DNA of 64,000 nucleotides from Lentisphaera profundi. Lineage in GTDB: Bacteria; Verrucomicrobiota; Lentisphaeria; Lentisphaerales; Lentisphaeraceae. The position numbers and the translations under genes were made by a program. Shown here piece by piece: positions 44,135-53,340 of the stretch. The notes beneath the pieces were generated by a model that worked only from the letters and a program-made list of their open reading frames with translations, made no database searches and had not been told where the DNA came from. Every line of letters begins with the position of its first letter. The first letter of the stretch is position 1. The DNA is taken from positions 1,302,001 to 1,366,000 of the forward strand of contig NZ_CP117812.1 in assembly GCF_028728065.1 (NCBI RefSeq). The letters run 5' to 3'.

Positions 44135-47100
44135 CTAGTAAACGTCACGAACGTAGCGTTTGTCAGCTTTGAGTTTCTCTACATACTCTATAGCTTCTGT
44201 ATCACTTACTTTACCGTGTTCACTAATAATTTGGTGAAGCGCCTTGTCGACATCTTTCGCCATGCGGAAAGCGTCACCACAGACGAAGAAATAGCCACCT
44301 TCTTCTAACCATTGGAAGAGTTCTGCACCATTTTCACGCATGCGATCTTGAACGTAAATTTTTTCTTCTTGATCACGTGAAAAAGCTAGGGATAGATTCT
44401 CCAAGTAATTATTTTCCTGAAGATCTTTTAATTGATCTTTATAAAAGAAATCATTAGCTTCGTTTCTATCGCCAAAGAATAACCAGTTTTTACCTTTTGC
44501 TTGACGCATTTCACGTTCCTCTAGAAAAGCTCTAAAAGGAGCGATGCCTGTGCCAGGACCAACCATAATCATCGGTAAAGTGTCATCATCTGGTACAGCA
44601 AAAGCTTTATTCGCATGCATATAGCAGAGGATGTCAGTTTCATCTTCTTGAACTCTATCAGCTAGGAAGGTAGAAGCAACACCATGACGTGTACGGCCGT
44701 GGCTATTATAACGAACGCTACCAATAGTTAAATGAACTTCACCAGGGTGTTTCTTAGGGCTAGATGAAATCGAATAGGCTCGAGCTTGGATTTTTTTCAA
44801 CAAAGGTATGAGTGTCTGAGTATTGAGTCCATGTTCATAATGAGCGAGGAAATCAATTAAATCACGACCCCATAAGAATTTATTAAGAGCCTCTTTATCA
44901 TCTAAAAGTGCAATCAATTCCTTATCTTGAGAGTTGTGTGCAACAGTCTGTACAAGCTCTTTAGTCGGAGTTTTAATTTCAGATTTGTGTAATAGGGCTT
45001 CTCTAAAACTAATTTCGCCATCTTTGGCTAAATCTACTATCTCGTCACCATTGGCTGCAAGGACTTCTATAATGTCATCAACTAAAGATTCTTCATTTAC
45101 AGGAATGACATTCAGTGCATCACCAGCTTTGTAATCATAATCAGAGCCCTCTAAGCTTATTTCATAATGAACGACTTCTTTTGTCGAATCATCAGAGGTC
45201 AAAATGACTTTTTTGAGGAGTTTTGCGGGGAAAGGCTTCTTTTTACCAAAGCTATTATTATCCTTTTTAACGACAGTCTGTGTGCCAGTGATATCGCCTG
45301 CGGATTGATCGCCTAAAGCGGAAATAGCAGGGAGAGATTCATTTACCCATTCTTCGAATGCCTCTTCGAAGTCGACATCACAATCAATACGATCGTAAGC
45401 TCGAGTAGCACCTTGCTGTTCTAGGACAGCGTCCCATTGTTTACCTGCTTCACAGAAAAGGTCGTAGGAGCTGTCTCCTAAAGAACAGATAGAGAAGTTA
45501 AGTCCTTCAAGTTGAGGCGCATCACTGGCTGTCATAGCCGTATAGAGTGCTTGAGCATTATCGGGTTGTTCGCCTTCTCCATAAGTGGAAGTGATAATGA
45601 TTAGCCTTTCCATTGCTTTTAAATCATCAGTGGAAACATTTCCCATGTCATGGACTTGAGCTAACATACCAAATTGAGCCGCGAGAGCCGTACAATCATT
45701 GGCAAGAGATTCTGAATTACCTGTTTGAGTGCCGAAAAGAATATGAAGTTCTTTGCCTTTAGGGGAAGAGTCTGCTGAGCTTGAAACTCCAAAACTTAAA
45801 CCATTAAAATAACCATTGAGCCATTTTAATTGTCCTTCACTGAAAGGAACGTTTTCAGGTATAAGTGGAAGCCCCGTTTCTTTATTGAGAGCATCTTTTA
45901 CGAGTGCTAAAGAAATCTGAGCGGCAAAATCTTTGAGGAAGCTCATTCGAGCGGCAATAGCTTCTTGGTTTTTAAGGTCCTGTTCCATAATCCAGGAGTA
46001 GGAGCCAAGAGAATTATTTTCTAAAACATCGCGTAGGTAAAGAGCTTTTTTGTAGTCATAAACTCGTTTATCAGCGAGACTTTTAGCCAATAACTCATCA
46101 TCAAACTGAGCTAGGGAATCACGGGAAACTTTGAGTAATAATTCCATGAGGCCTTTATCTTCGGTAAAAATGATATTTTTGATGTATTTAGCTAGAGTTT
46201 CATCTTTGAGTGCTAAATCAAATTTATTCATTTTCTCTAAAGTAAGAGCAGAAGCTTTACAGAAGATAGAATAACGAGATATCAATCTAAAAATTAATGA
46301 GGTGTTATAATCTCCTAAAGAAGGTGTCTCTCCATTGAAGAGACGAGTTTCTTTTTTATACGCATCTTTAATTTGTTCGATCTGAATATGGGTATAGTTA
46401 CTGGCAAGCTCTTCTAACATCTCTTTACGAGAGGTGTTTTTGATGAGACATTCCCAAGTCTGAGTCTCAAACAATGCGAGCGGGATAGCATAGAAGAAAT
46501 TCTTTTTCTCTTGTTCCCAGTTATTGAGTATAGCTTGAGCTATTTCAGATTGGTTAAATTTTATTTGTTCTTGTAATAAATAGTAAACAATTTTTTCATG
46601 TACATCTGATTCTTGACTTCCATTAAATCTATTGATAACAACAGAGTCTTTGTTATAGAGCATAGGGAGTTTGTTTTCTGGATCATACTGATAAGCATTA
46701 CCACCAGACATACCATTGCCCCAACCTTTGCCAAAGGAGCCTAAGTTAAGAATGGTACCGGATGTCATGTATTCACAAAAGAAATCTCCGACGCCTTCAA
46801 CTACGGCCATGGCACCTGAATTCCGCACGGCAAAACGATCGCCAGCTTCACCATTGATATAGCAACGTCCACCAGTAGCCCCAAAGAGGGCAAAATTACC
46901 GATTAAAACGTTTTCGCCAGCTTTAGAAGAACCACCACCAGGAGATTTTACGGTTATAATGCCACCTGACTGAAGTTTACCAACGCCATCATTACATGTA
47001 CCAAAATGCTGTAGTAGCATGCCATTGTTGAGTAAGGCACCATAAGATTGGCCAGCAGAACCATTGGTTTGGATTGTTAAGGCCTCGGGACTGAGGTAGC

Positions 47101-50100
47101 GTCGTCCGGTATCATTTTCAACAACGGATGGGGCGCGCTCAAAATCGCTATCTTTGAAACGGTAATTAAGAATTCTTTCAATATCGACAGAGAGTTGACC
47201 ACCGACTGATTTGTTGCGATTATTAAGCTTATACTCAGAACCTTTAAGTAATAAAATTTTTTCTTTTCCGTAGAGTAATTCTTTTTCAACTTTGCCCAAG
47301 ATTTTGTCATCAATCGAGAAATCAGCCTCGAGATAAATGGGGTCTTCAATTTTAAGAATATCTACTTCTGCAAGTAAGCCACCAAAGTTTAGCTGTCCAA
47401 TAATCTTATCGTGCTTAACTAAGTGAAGTAATTCAGTCTTACCACAGACGTCAGCTAATTTCTCATAACCCAAGTAAGCTAAAAGTTCACGAACTTCATG
47501 AGCTACATTGAGGAAATATTGAGCTAAAGCACGCGCATCACCTTGGAAGAGTTCTGGGTTAGTGGTGATACCTGCAGGACATTTTATATTACAGTTTTTC
47601 GCCATGACACATTTGAGCATCATTAAAGCAGAAGTACCAAATTCAAATGAATCAGCACCTAAGATAGCCGATTTTAGAACATCCATGCCTGTTTGGTGAG
47701 CATTAGAAGAACGTAAAATAACTTTATCACGAAGGCCGTTGAGAGCCAAGGCTTGATGAACTTCTGCAATTCCTAATTCGGCAGAGCGACCTGTGTTTTT
47801 CAGTGATGTAACGGCAGCGGCACCAGTTCCACCAGTATTACCAGCGACATTAATCACATCAGCACCAGCTTTGGCGACACCGACCGCAATAGTTCCGATA
47901 CCTTCTGATGAAACGAGCTTAACGATAACTTTGGCTCTGGAGGCTTTACAGTCGTGAATAAGCTGACCTAAATCTTCAATAGAATAGGTATCGTGATGAG
48001 GAGGAGGAGAGACGAGCTCGATCTTGGGTGTACCACCACGGCTAGAAGCAATCATGACGGTCACTTTAAAGGAAGGTAATTGTCCACCTTCACCAGGTTT
48101 AGCACCTTGAGCAATTTTAATCTCGACTTGTTCGAGTGAAGGATCGGCAAAATAGCCAGCCCAGACACCAAAGCGGCCAGAGGCAACTTGCTTAATAGAA
48201 CTTGCTTTAATGGTATCGTAACGCACACGTTTTTCTCCACCTTCACCAGAGTTAGAGAGTGCACCCGCAATATTAGCACCTTGTGAAACTGCTTCATGAG
48301 CTTCAGCAACTAAAGCACCGTGAGACATAGCAGCAGATGAAAAACTTGCCGTAACTTCATGTGCCGCTTGGACTCTAGATTTATCAATAGAATCATTCGC
48401 AGTACGAATATTATTCAGGTAAAAAGTAATATCTTGATCTGAGCTTTCTATTGTCAGTGAATTGGGATTTATCTTAGCACTTATTAGTGAGCCAAAACGT
48501 TCCTCGAAATAGTCTTTAAGCCATGAGATTCTATCATCTGAGCTGAGGCTCATAGTGATTTCAAATTGTGTTTCACTTAGTTTTGTAAGTGAGAGGCCTT
48601 TGATGAGGAAACAATTATTTCCTTTCAGAGCCTGTTTATTTAAAATGGCTTTCAATTTATTTGCATCTTTAGCTTTGTTGATATCTGCAGGGAAATACAT
48701 GATATCTCTAAGTGCTGCTGGACGGACTTTACGTTCTGTATAGACATTCGTTACAAATTGACGATAGGCCTGCGTTATACGATGAGAATCAATTTCGTCA
48801 CTTGTACGTTGGCGTTCACCATACTTTTGATAGGTCAGATGGCCCAAAGGATCATCTTCTGGATGGGGGACTTCAGCAAGGAATTCGTCTATGTCGGCAG
48901 TATAATTTTCGGCATCCTTAATTTTACTATCACGAATTAAATTGCGGTCAAGGATACTGGCAATCGAACGCATGGCCGCTTGATGTATAGAGAGTTCTAC
49001 ATCCGCAAAAATATCGGACAGTGCTGCAATGAGGTCACTCTCATGCATAATGTCTTTGCCGATGCGTTTATAAACTAACTTGAGTTGACTGAGTGCCTGA
49101 GGGAAAACTTCATGAAGTTCAAAACGGGTAAATATATCTTCTAATTCTTCGTCGATTGAGTAAAGAACTTCTTCTTCAGTCATGTTGATGTATTCACGTA
49201 CAGCGACTAAGCCGAAAGAGTGACCTGCACCGCCTTGACGTTCTTTAAAAAGGCCGAGGTGAGGGATATCACTTTCGTCTTTTATACCGAAAGCTTTAAA
49301 GTGCCACTCGCTTGCGGAGGCCGCAATCTCAGAGTAACCAACGCCACCAACGGGTGAAGTAATGTTAGGGAAATGTTTTTTGAGCTGAGGGTCATCAGTG
49401 TTGAGATAATTGGATTCAAAGATTTCACCACCTATATAAGATTCCGCAGTACATAAACCGAATTTACCCATAATTTTCATCAAGGATTTAGCAATAGCCT
49501 GGCGGTAGTTGTTTAAAGCAGTCTCAACATCATTGGGCATTAAGGTTTGGGCACGATCGTGAATAGTTAAAGGGCATACCGCAGATGCACCAAAACCTAA
49601 AGCCGTTGCGACATCATGTGATGAGGCGATTTGTCCAGTTTCAACAATAAGTGAGGAGTTAAAACGCAAGCCTTTTTCGATCAGATGTTGATTGCTTGAT
49701 GCAATAGCTAATAAAAGTGGAATGGCTGCTTTGCTTTTAGAAATCCCTTTATCAGAAAGGATGATGATTCCTGTCTTTGCGGAGGCCGCAAGTTCAACTT
49801 GAAGGCAGACTTCGTCAATGGATTTATTGAGATTAGCTTCGTTTATATCATGATCTTTTGAAGGAGTGAAGAGTATATCAATAGTTTTAGTCGATACTTC
49901 TTTGTGACTACGGATAGAAGTTAACTCGGACTTTTTAATAAATGGATTTTGAATGACAATTTGCTTGGAATTAGATTCAGAAAAATTGGGTTTAGCACCT
50001 AATGAAACACGTAAAGTCATGCCATCTTTTTCACGAATTGAATCTAAGGGAGGGTTGGTTACTTGTGCAAAACGTTGTGAAAAATAACGCGACATGCCAC

Positions 50101-51577
50101 CTTCGTCGGCATTTAAGACGTTTAGTGAAACACCATAGCCCATTGCAGATATCTTTTCAGCGGCACCTTGAATCATAGGGTCGAGTAAAAAGCGGAATGA
50201 TTCTTGATTCATGCCATAAGCAACGGCACGTTCATAAAGTTCGAGTTCGTTCTGTTCGACCTCTTCAGCACCTGCGTCAAAGTCACTAAGATCAAGTTTA
50301 CGTTGCTTCAATAATGTTTTGTAGTCTTCTTGTGTCGCTAATGAATGTTCAATACTCTCGGTAGTGTATGATTGACCAGTTTCATGATCGAAATACAACA
50401 TTCCACCTGCTTCAATACGACCACGTGTAATGACTTCTTCAGGGGGGAAGTCAATTTGGCCAGCTTCTGACATGACACAAACATACTCAGTTGTTTCAAT
50501 AGTCCTTAAGGGGCGTAGACCTAAACGGTCAAGTCTAGCACCGACTTTGGTCCCGTCAGAAAATAATAGCGCAGCTGGGCCATCATTTTTTTCTTCATAA
50601 AGAGAGAAGTATTCGTACATGTCTCTAATTAAGGGATCAATATCATGCTTATTTTCCCAAGCGGGAGGCATCATCGCTAATACAGCGGTTGCAATATCCA
50701 TATCATCTTCAATCACGCGTCTTTGTAAGGTCTGATCTAAGCGAGCTGAATCTGATTGTCCTTTTGGGAAAATGATTTTTTTGTTTTTCTGTTTAGCAAT
50801 AGCATCTTCTGATAAACGATTTTTTTTGTCTGTATTGAGTTCGCCATTATGAGCCATGCGACGGAAGGGTTGAGCCATAAAAGTAGCAGGGGCCGTATTT
50901 GTCGAAAATCTTGTATGAAACAAAAAGACGCGTATAGCCATGTCTAAATCAGTAAGGTCCCTGAAGTAGGGGACAACTTCACCTGAATTTAAACGGCCTT
51001 TATAAACAATAGTTTTTGAGCTCATTGAAAGAGGATAAAATCCATTGAGGCTAGGGTCAGAATAGCCTGTAGATTCTATTTCGGTGAGTGCTTCATTAAT
51101 AAGGTTTTCAAATGAAAATGCAGTATTACAACTTTCAGGTTTACCAAAGATAAGTTGATATATAGGCAGTTGAGCTTTAACTGCAGCATCATTCAAGGCT
51201 TTATGATTTACGGGAACATCACGCCATTTCAAAATGGGGATTTGATACTTTTTTAGCACATCTTCGATGAGTGTTCGAACTTTAGGATTTTGTTGTGCGT
51301 CTTTCGGAAAGAAAAAATTGGCGACACCAAAGTTTCCAAGTTGGATATTGTCATCTTCAAGAACTTTTCTAAAAAAGTTGAGAGATAAATCAATGTTGAC
51401 TCCTGCGCCATCGCCAATGCCTTCTGCACTCATACCACCACGGTGAGGGATAACGCAAAGTGCTTCGTGGCCTTTTAATAATACATCGTGACTCTGTTGA
51501 CCGTCTTTACGAGTTATAAAACCAACGCCACAGTTGTCGTGATATTTATCTTCATCATATAATAATTGTTTTTTCAT
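44135..51577 (-). CDS. Glutamate synthase large subunit fused to a CysJ-like diflavin NADPH reductase
   Basis: 2480 residues in one uninterrupted frame. Residues 1-about 450 are a class II glutaminase; the propeptide is 15 residues and Cys16 (DNCGVGF) is the nucleophile. The FMN/synthase domain (about 1080-1400) has AMSHGALVAEAHEAVSQGAN, AQGAKPGEGGQLP, AGNTGGTGAA and the 3Fe-4S cluster motif C-VMAKN-C-NIK-C (about 1321), one residue shorter than the usual C-x5-C-x4-C. The GXGXG domain follows (about 1490-1700). A helical linker ends in PENVPFSEGQLKWLNGYFNGL, which is CysJ-like. Next come a flavodoxin domain (about 1943-2095: FGTQTGNSES, STYGEGEQPDNA) and an FAD/NADPH module (about 2115-2480: RAYSISSSPKK, VGPGTGIAPFRAF, VCGDAFRMAKDV, ending RYVRDVY). 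It makes glutamate from glutamine and 2-oxoglutarate; the fused reductase would replace GltD. Confidence 0.92.
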   Translation of the reverse strand: MKKQLLYDEDKYHDNCGVGFITRKDGQQSHDVLLKGHEALCVIPHRGGMSAEGIGDGAGVNIDLSLNFFRKVLEDDNIQLGNFGVANFFFPKDAQQNPKVRTLIEDVLKKYQIPILKWRDVPVNHKALNDAAVKAQLPIYQLIFGKPESCNTAFSFENLINEALTEIESTGYSDPSLNGFYPLSMSSKTIVYKGRLNSGEVVPYFRDLTDLDMAIRVFLFHTRFSTNTAPATFMAQPFRRMAHNGELNTDKKNRLSEDAIAKQKNKKIIFPKGQSDSARLDQTLQRRVIEDDMDIATAVLAMMPPAWENKHDIDPLIRDMYEYFSLYEEKNDGPAALLFSDGTKVGARLDRLGLRPLRTIETTEYVCVMSEAGQIDFPPEEVITRGRIEAGGMLYFDHETGQSYTTESIEHSLATQEDYKTLLKQRKLDLSDFDAGAEEVEQNELELYERAVAYGMNQESFRFLLDPMIQGAAEKISAMGYGVSLNVLNADEGGMSRYFSQRFAQVTNPPLDSIREKDGMTLRVSLGAKPNFSESNSKQIVIQNPFIKKSELTSIRSHKEVSTKTIDILFTPSKDHDINEANLNKSIDEVCLQVELAASAKTGIIILSDKGISKSKAAIPLLLAIASSNQHLIEKGLRFNSSLIVETGQIASSHDVATALGFGASAVCPLTIHDRAQTLMPNDVETALNNYRQAIAKSLMKIMGKFGLCTAESYIGGEIFESNYLNTDDPQLKKHFPNITSPVGGVGYSEIAASASEWHFKAFGIKDESDIPHLGLFKERQGGAGHSFGLVAVREYINMTEEEVLYSIDEELEDIFTRFELHEVFPQALSQLKLVYKRIGKDIMHESDLIAALSDIFADVELSIHQAAMRSIASILDRNLIRDSKIKDAENYTADIDEFLAEVPHPEDDPLGHLTYQKYGERQRTSDEIDSHRITQAYRQFVTNVYTERKVRPAALRDIMYFPADINKAKDANKLKAILNKQALKGNNCFLIKGLSLTKLSETQFEITMSLSSDDRISWLKDYFEERFGSLISAKINPNSLTIESSDQDITFYLNNIRTANDSIDKSRVQAAHEVTASFSSAAMSHGALVAEAHEAVSQGANIAGALSNSGEGGEKRVRYDTIKASSIKQVASGRFGVWAGYFADPSLEQVEIKIAQGAKPGEGGQLPSFKVTVMIASSRGGTPKIELVSPPPHHDTYSIEDLGQLIHDCKASRAKVIVKLVSSEGIGTIAVGVAKAGADVINVAGNTGGTGAAAVTSLKNTGRSAELGIAEVHQALALNGLRDKVILRSSNAHQTGMDVLKSAILGADSFEFGTSALMMLKCVMAKNCNIKCPAGITTNPELFQGDARALAQYFLNVAHEVRELLAYLGYEKLADVCGKTELLHLVKHDKIIGQLNFGGLLAEVDILKIEDPIYLEADFSIDDKILGKVEKELLYGKEKILLLKGSEYKLNNRNKSVGGQLSVDIERILNYRFKDSDFERAPSVVENDTGRRYLSPEALTIQTNGSAGQSYGALLNNGMLLQHFGTCNDGVGKLQSGGIITVKSPGGGSSKAGENVLIGNFALFGATGGRCYINGEAGDRFAVRNSGAMAVVEGVGDFFCEYMTSGTILNLGSFGKGWGNGMSGGNAYQYDPENKLPMLYNKDSVVINRFNGSQESDVHEKIVYYLLQEQIKFNQSEIAQAILNNWEQEKKNFFYAIPLALFETQTWECLIKNTSRKEMLEELASNYTHIQIEQIKDAYKKETRLFNGETPSLGDYNTSLIFRLISRYSIFCKASALTLEKMNKFDLALKDETLAKYIKNIIFTEDKGLMELLLKVSRDSLAQFDDELLAKSLADKRVYDYKKALYLRDVLENNSLGSYSWIMEQDLKNQEAIAARMSFLKDFAAQISLALVKDALNKETGLPLIPENVPFSEGQLKWLNGYFNGLSFGVSSSADSSPKGKELHILFGTQTGNSESLANDCTALAAQFGMLAQVHDMGNVSTDDLKAMERLIIITSTYGEGEQPDNAQALYTAMTASDAPQLEGLNFSICSLGDSSYDLFCEAGKQWDAVLEQQGATRAYDRIDCDVDFEEAFEEWVNESLPAISALGDQSAGDITGTQTVVKKDNNSFGKKKPFPAKLLKKVILTSDDSTKEVVHYEISLEGSDYDYKAGDALNVIPVNEESLVDDIIEVLAANGDEIVDLAKDGEISFREALLHKSEIKTPTKELVQTVAHNSQDKELIALLDDKEALNKFLWGRDLIDFLAHYEHGLNTQTLIPLLKKIQARAYSISSSPKKHPGEVHLTIGSVRYNSHGRTRHGVASTFLADRVQEDETDILCYMHANKAFAVPDDDTLPMIMVGPGTGIAPFRAFLEEREMRQAKGKNWLFFGDRNEANDFFYKDQLKDLQENNYLENLSLAFSRDQEEKIYVQDRMRENGAELFQWLEEGGYFFVCGDAFRMAKDVDKALHQIISEHGKVSDTEAIEYVEKLKADKRYVRDVY

Positions 51578-51962
51578 TAATCTTAGACCTTATCAATTTT
51601 ATCTGCCCACGGCAGAGTTACCTCTAATTATATATAAAGGTTTAGTTAAATTTATAAGTCCAATAAGTCTATGAATTCTGATATTACAATATTGTTCTAT
51701 TTATTTTTGATAAAAAATAAATTAAAACACCATTATTATATAGTGTATCTTGCTGTTTTTAAGTAGTTTACATATATTTAAAGAGAGTCCCTATGAGCGT
51801 CTTTAAGCTTTGATGATTACATTTTAGGTATGACTTTTAATGTATTTTAATGGGCATTGATTACGTTTATGTAAAATTACAAAGATCACAATACATAAAT
51901 AGCTTCATGTGATGGTTTTTGTCTTTATGGGGGATTGATGTAGTTAAAAACTACGATTGGAA
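51578..51962. other. Intergenic, presumed promoter of the glutamate synthase gene
   Basis: 385 AT-rich bp, no credible gene. A small inverted repeat GTAGTT-AAA-AACTAC (51940-51954) follows the cyclase gene and could weakly terminate it. No riboswitch or NtrC/sigma-54 site was recognisable by eye. Confidence 0.45.
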
Positions 51963-52892
51963 CTAAGGTCGAAAAGGATTGGGATTAGTCTTTAACCAAT
52001 TCTCTAATTCTTCAAAAGAGAGAGAAGAAACCATCAGGCGGCGGCTTTTCCCTTTTACAGCAATTTTGTATTCGCGTTTTAGTATGTCGGAATCATTGAG
52101 TGATGAAAAACAATGGTTCATCACAATATTACCGTGAAGAGTTTTTGAAGCTTCTTCCAAGCGAAATGCAGTATTGACAACATCTCCTAAAATAGTATTT
52201 TCACTCATCGCCACGGATCCCATGTTAATACCACAACCTATATCGATATTATCAGGTACTTCGGGATGGATTTTTGGCAGGGTTTTAGTTAAGCGATGTA
52301 TATCGTATGCGGCATCTAGAATTAATGGGACAGCAGCAGGGTCGGGGTGTTTAAGTTCCCATTTAGCTAAAACACAATCGCCAATAAATTTATCAACGAC
52401 CCCGAAGTTTCTTTCAATGATATTTCTTGTTGCTTTAAACCAGTAAGTCATTGCGTTAGTTAAAGTCTCTATGGGCAGAGTTTCAGACATTTGAGTGAAA
52501 TTCCGGATATCTGCAACCAAAATAATAACAGAACGAATCTCGGGGCTAACTTGAACGTCACTATGTTGATATGATTTAAGCCCACTTACGGGAGAATTTT
52601 CATGCTTATGAAAAATCATTTTGGTTGTGCCAATTGTTAGACTGTCTCGATCAGAAAGAAGCATGGGGTTATTTATACGTTGATTGTTTAAATAAACACC
52701 ATTGCGACTGCCCATATCTATTAAATAGTATTTGTCTTTACCCACATAATTAATAACGGCATGATTACGAGAGCAGAGAGGATCTGATAGCTGAACGACA
52801 TTTGTAGAATCTCTTCCTATGGGAGTGATAGGAAGACAATGAACCTGTTGTGTGGATTTATCCTTGTTTACAATTTCAACAAAAGAAGTCAT
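51963..52892 (-). CDS. FHA domain and class III adenylate/guanylate cyclase
   Basis: 309 residues. An FHA domain (about 20-90) shows PIGRDSTNVVQLSDPLCSRNHAVI and DMGSRNGVYLNN, a phosphothreonine-binding module. A class III cyclase domain follows (about 115-280): ILVADIRNFTQMSE and VDKFIGDCVLAKW supply the two metal-binding Asp residues, and LGDVVNTAFRLEEAS carries the transition-state Asn and Arg. The second-messenger product may be cAMP or cGMP; the Lys in DKFIG and Asp in LGDVVN favour ATP. No membrane segment. An FHA-cyclase could be controlled by a Ser/Thr kinase; several kinases are encoded in this window. Confidence 0.88.
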   Translation of the reverse strand: MTSFVEIVNKDKSTQQVHCLPITPIGRDSTNVVQLSDPLCSRNHAVINYVGKDKYYLIDMGSRNGVYLNNQRINNPMLLSDRDSLTIGTTKMIFHKHENSPVSGLKSYQHSDVQVSPEIRSVIILVADIRNFTQMSETLPIETLTNAMTYWFKATRNIIERNFGVVDKFIGDCVLAKWELKHPDPAAVPLILDAAYDIHRLTKTLPKIHPEVPDNIDIGCGINMGSVAMSENTILGDVVNTAFRLEEASKTLHGNIVMNHCFSSLNDSDILKREYKIAVKGKSRRLMVSSLSFEELENWLKTNPNPFRP

Positions 52893-53340
52893 TAAGCATA
52901 GCCATGTTTTTATTATTATACCTCAAGATAGACAATCTCATTTTCATGAGCCCATAACTTACAATGAAGTTCTTAAGCTAGTGAAACAATGCTAAGCAGA
53001 GCCTCAAGCTATTTCTTTACTGTTTATTAATTGTTTTTTAAATATACGAAGGGTTAAACATACTTTAATTATTAATTTAGACCGAAAATGGCCCTCGTTT
53101 AGTCTGTTTCACATTTTAGAGAGGGGAGGATTAAATCTTTTCAGAGAAAAGATAGGTGCTTTCACACTTGATTATCAATCATCTTATATCAAGGGCCTAA
53201 AGAAGTAAGCTAAAGTATAAAACCACATGGGTTTAGATACTTTTTAAAAATATTGTAAAAAAAATGTTTTTAGGCAAGACGCATAAATATATGGCTTTAT
53301 AGTCGACAAAAATATATTATTTAATTTATAAGGTATAGAA
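52893..53340. other. Long leader of the nhaD antiporter gene
   Basis: 448 bp without a credible gene. It carries an imperfect hairpin followed by T5 at 53212-53245 and several G-rich and A-rich tracts. Length and hairpin suggest regulatory RNA, but I cannot match it to a known riboswitch by eye. The other end must hold the promoter of the minus-strand FHA-cyclase gene. Confidence 0.5.
53212..53245 (+). terminator. Leader hairpin with T-run (attenuator candidate) upstream of nhaD
   Basis: AAAGTAT (53212-53218) pairs with ATACTTT (53237-53243), and AAACC (53220-53224) pairs with GGTTT (53230-53234), with a small internal bulge and ACATG loop. The stem runs directly into T5 (53241-53245). It lies about 100 bp before the nhaD start, the position of an attenuator. 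Confidence 0.5.

Noticed and set aside
52893-53340. Definite sodium riboswitch
   Set aside because: Only the gene context and a hairpin support it; I could not match a conserved core, so it stays a hypothesis.
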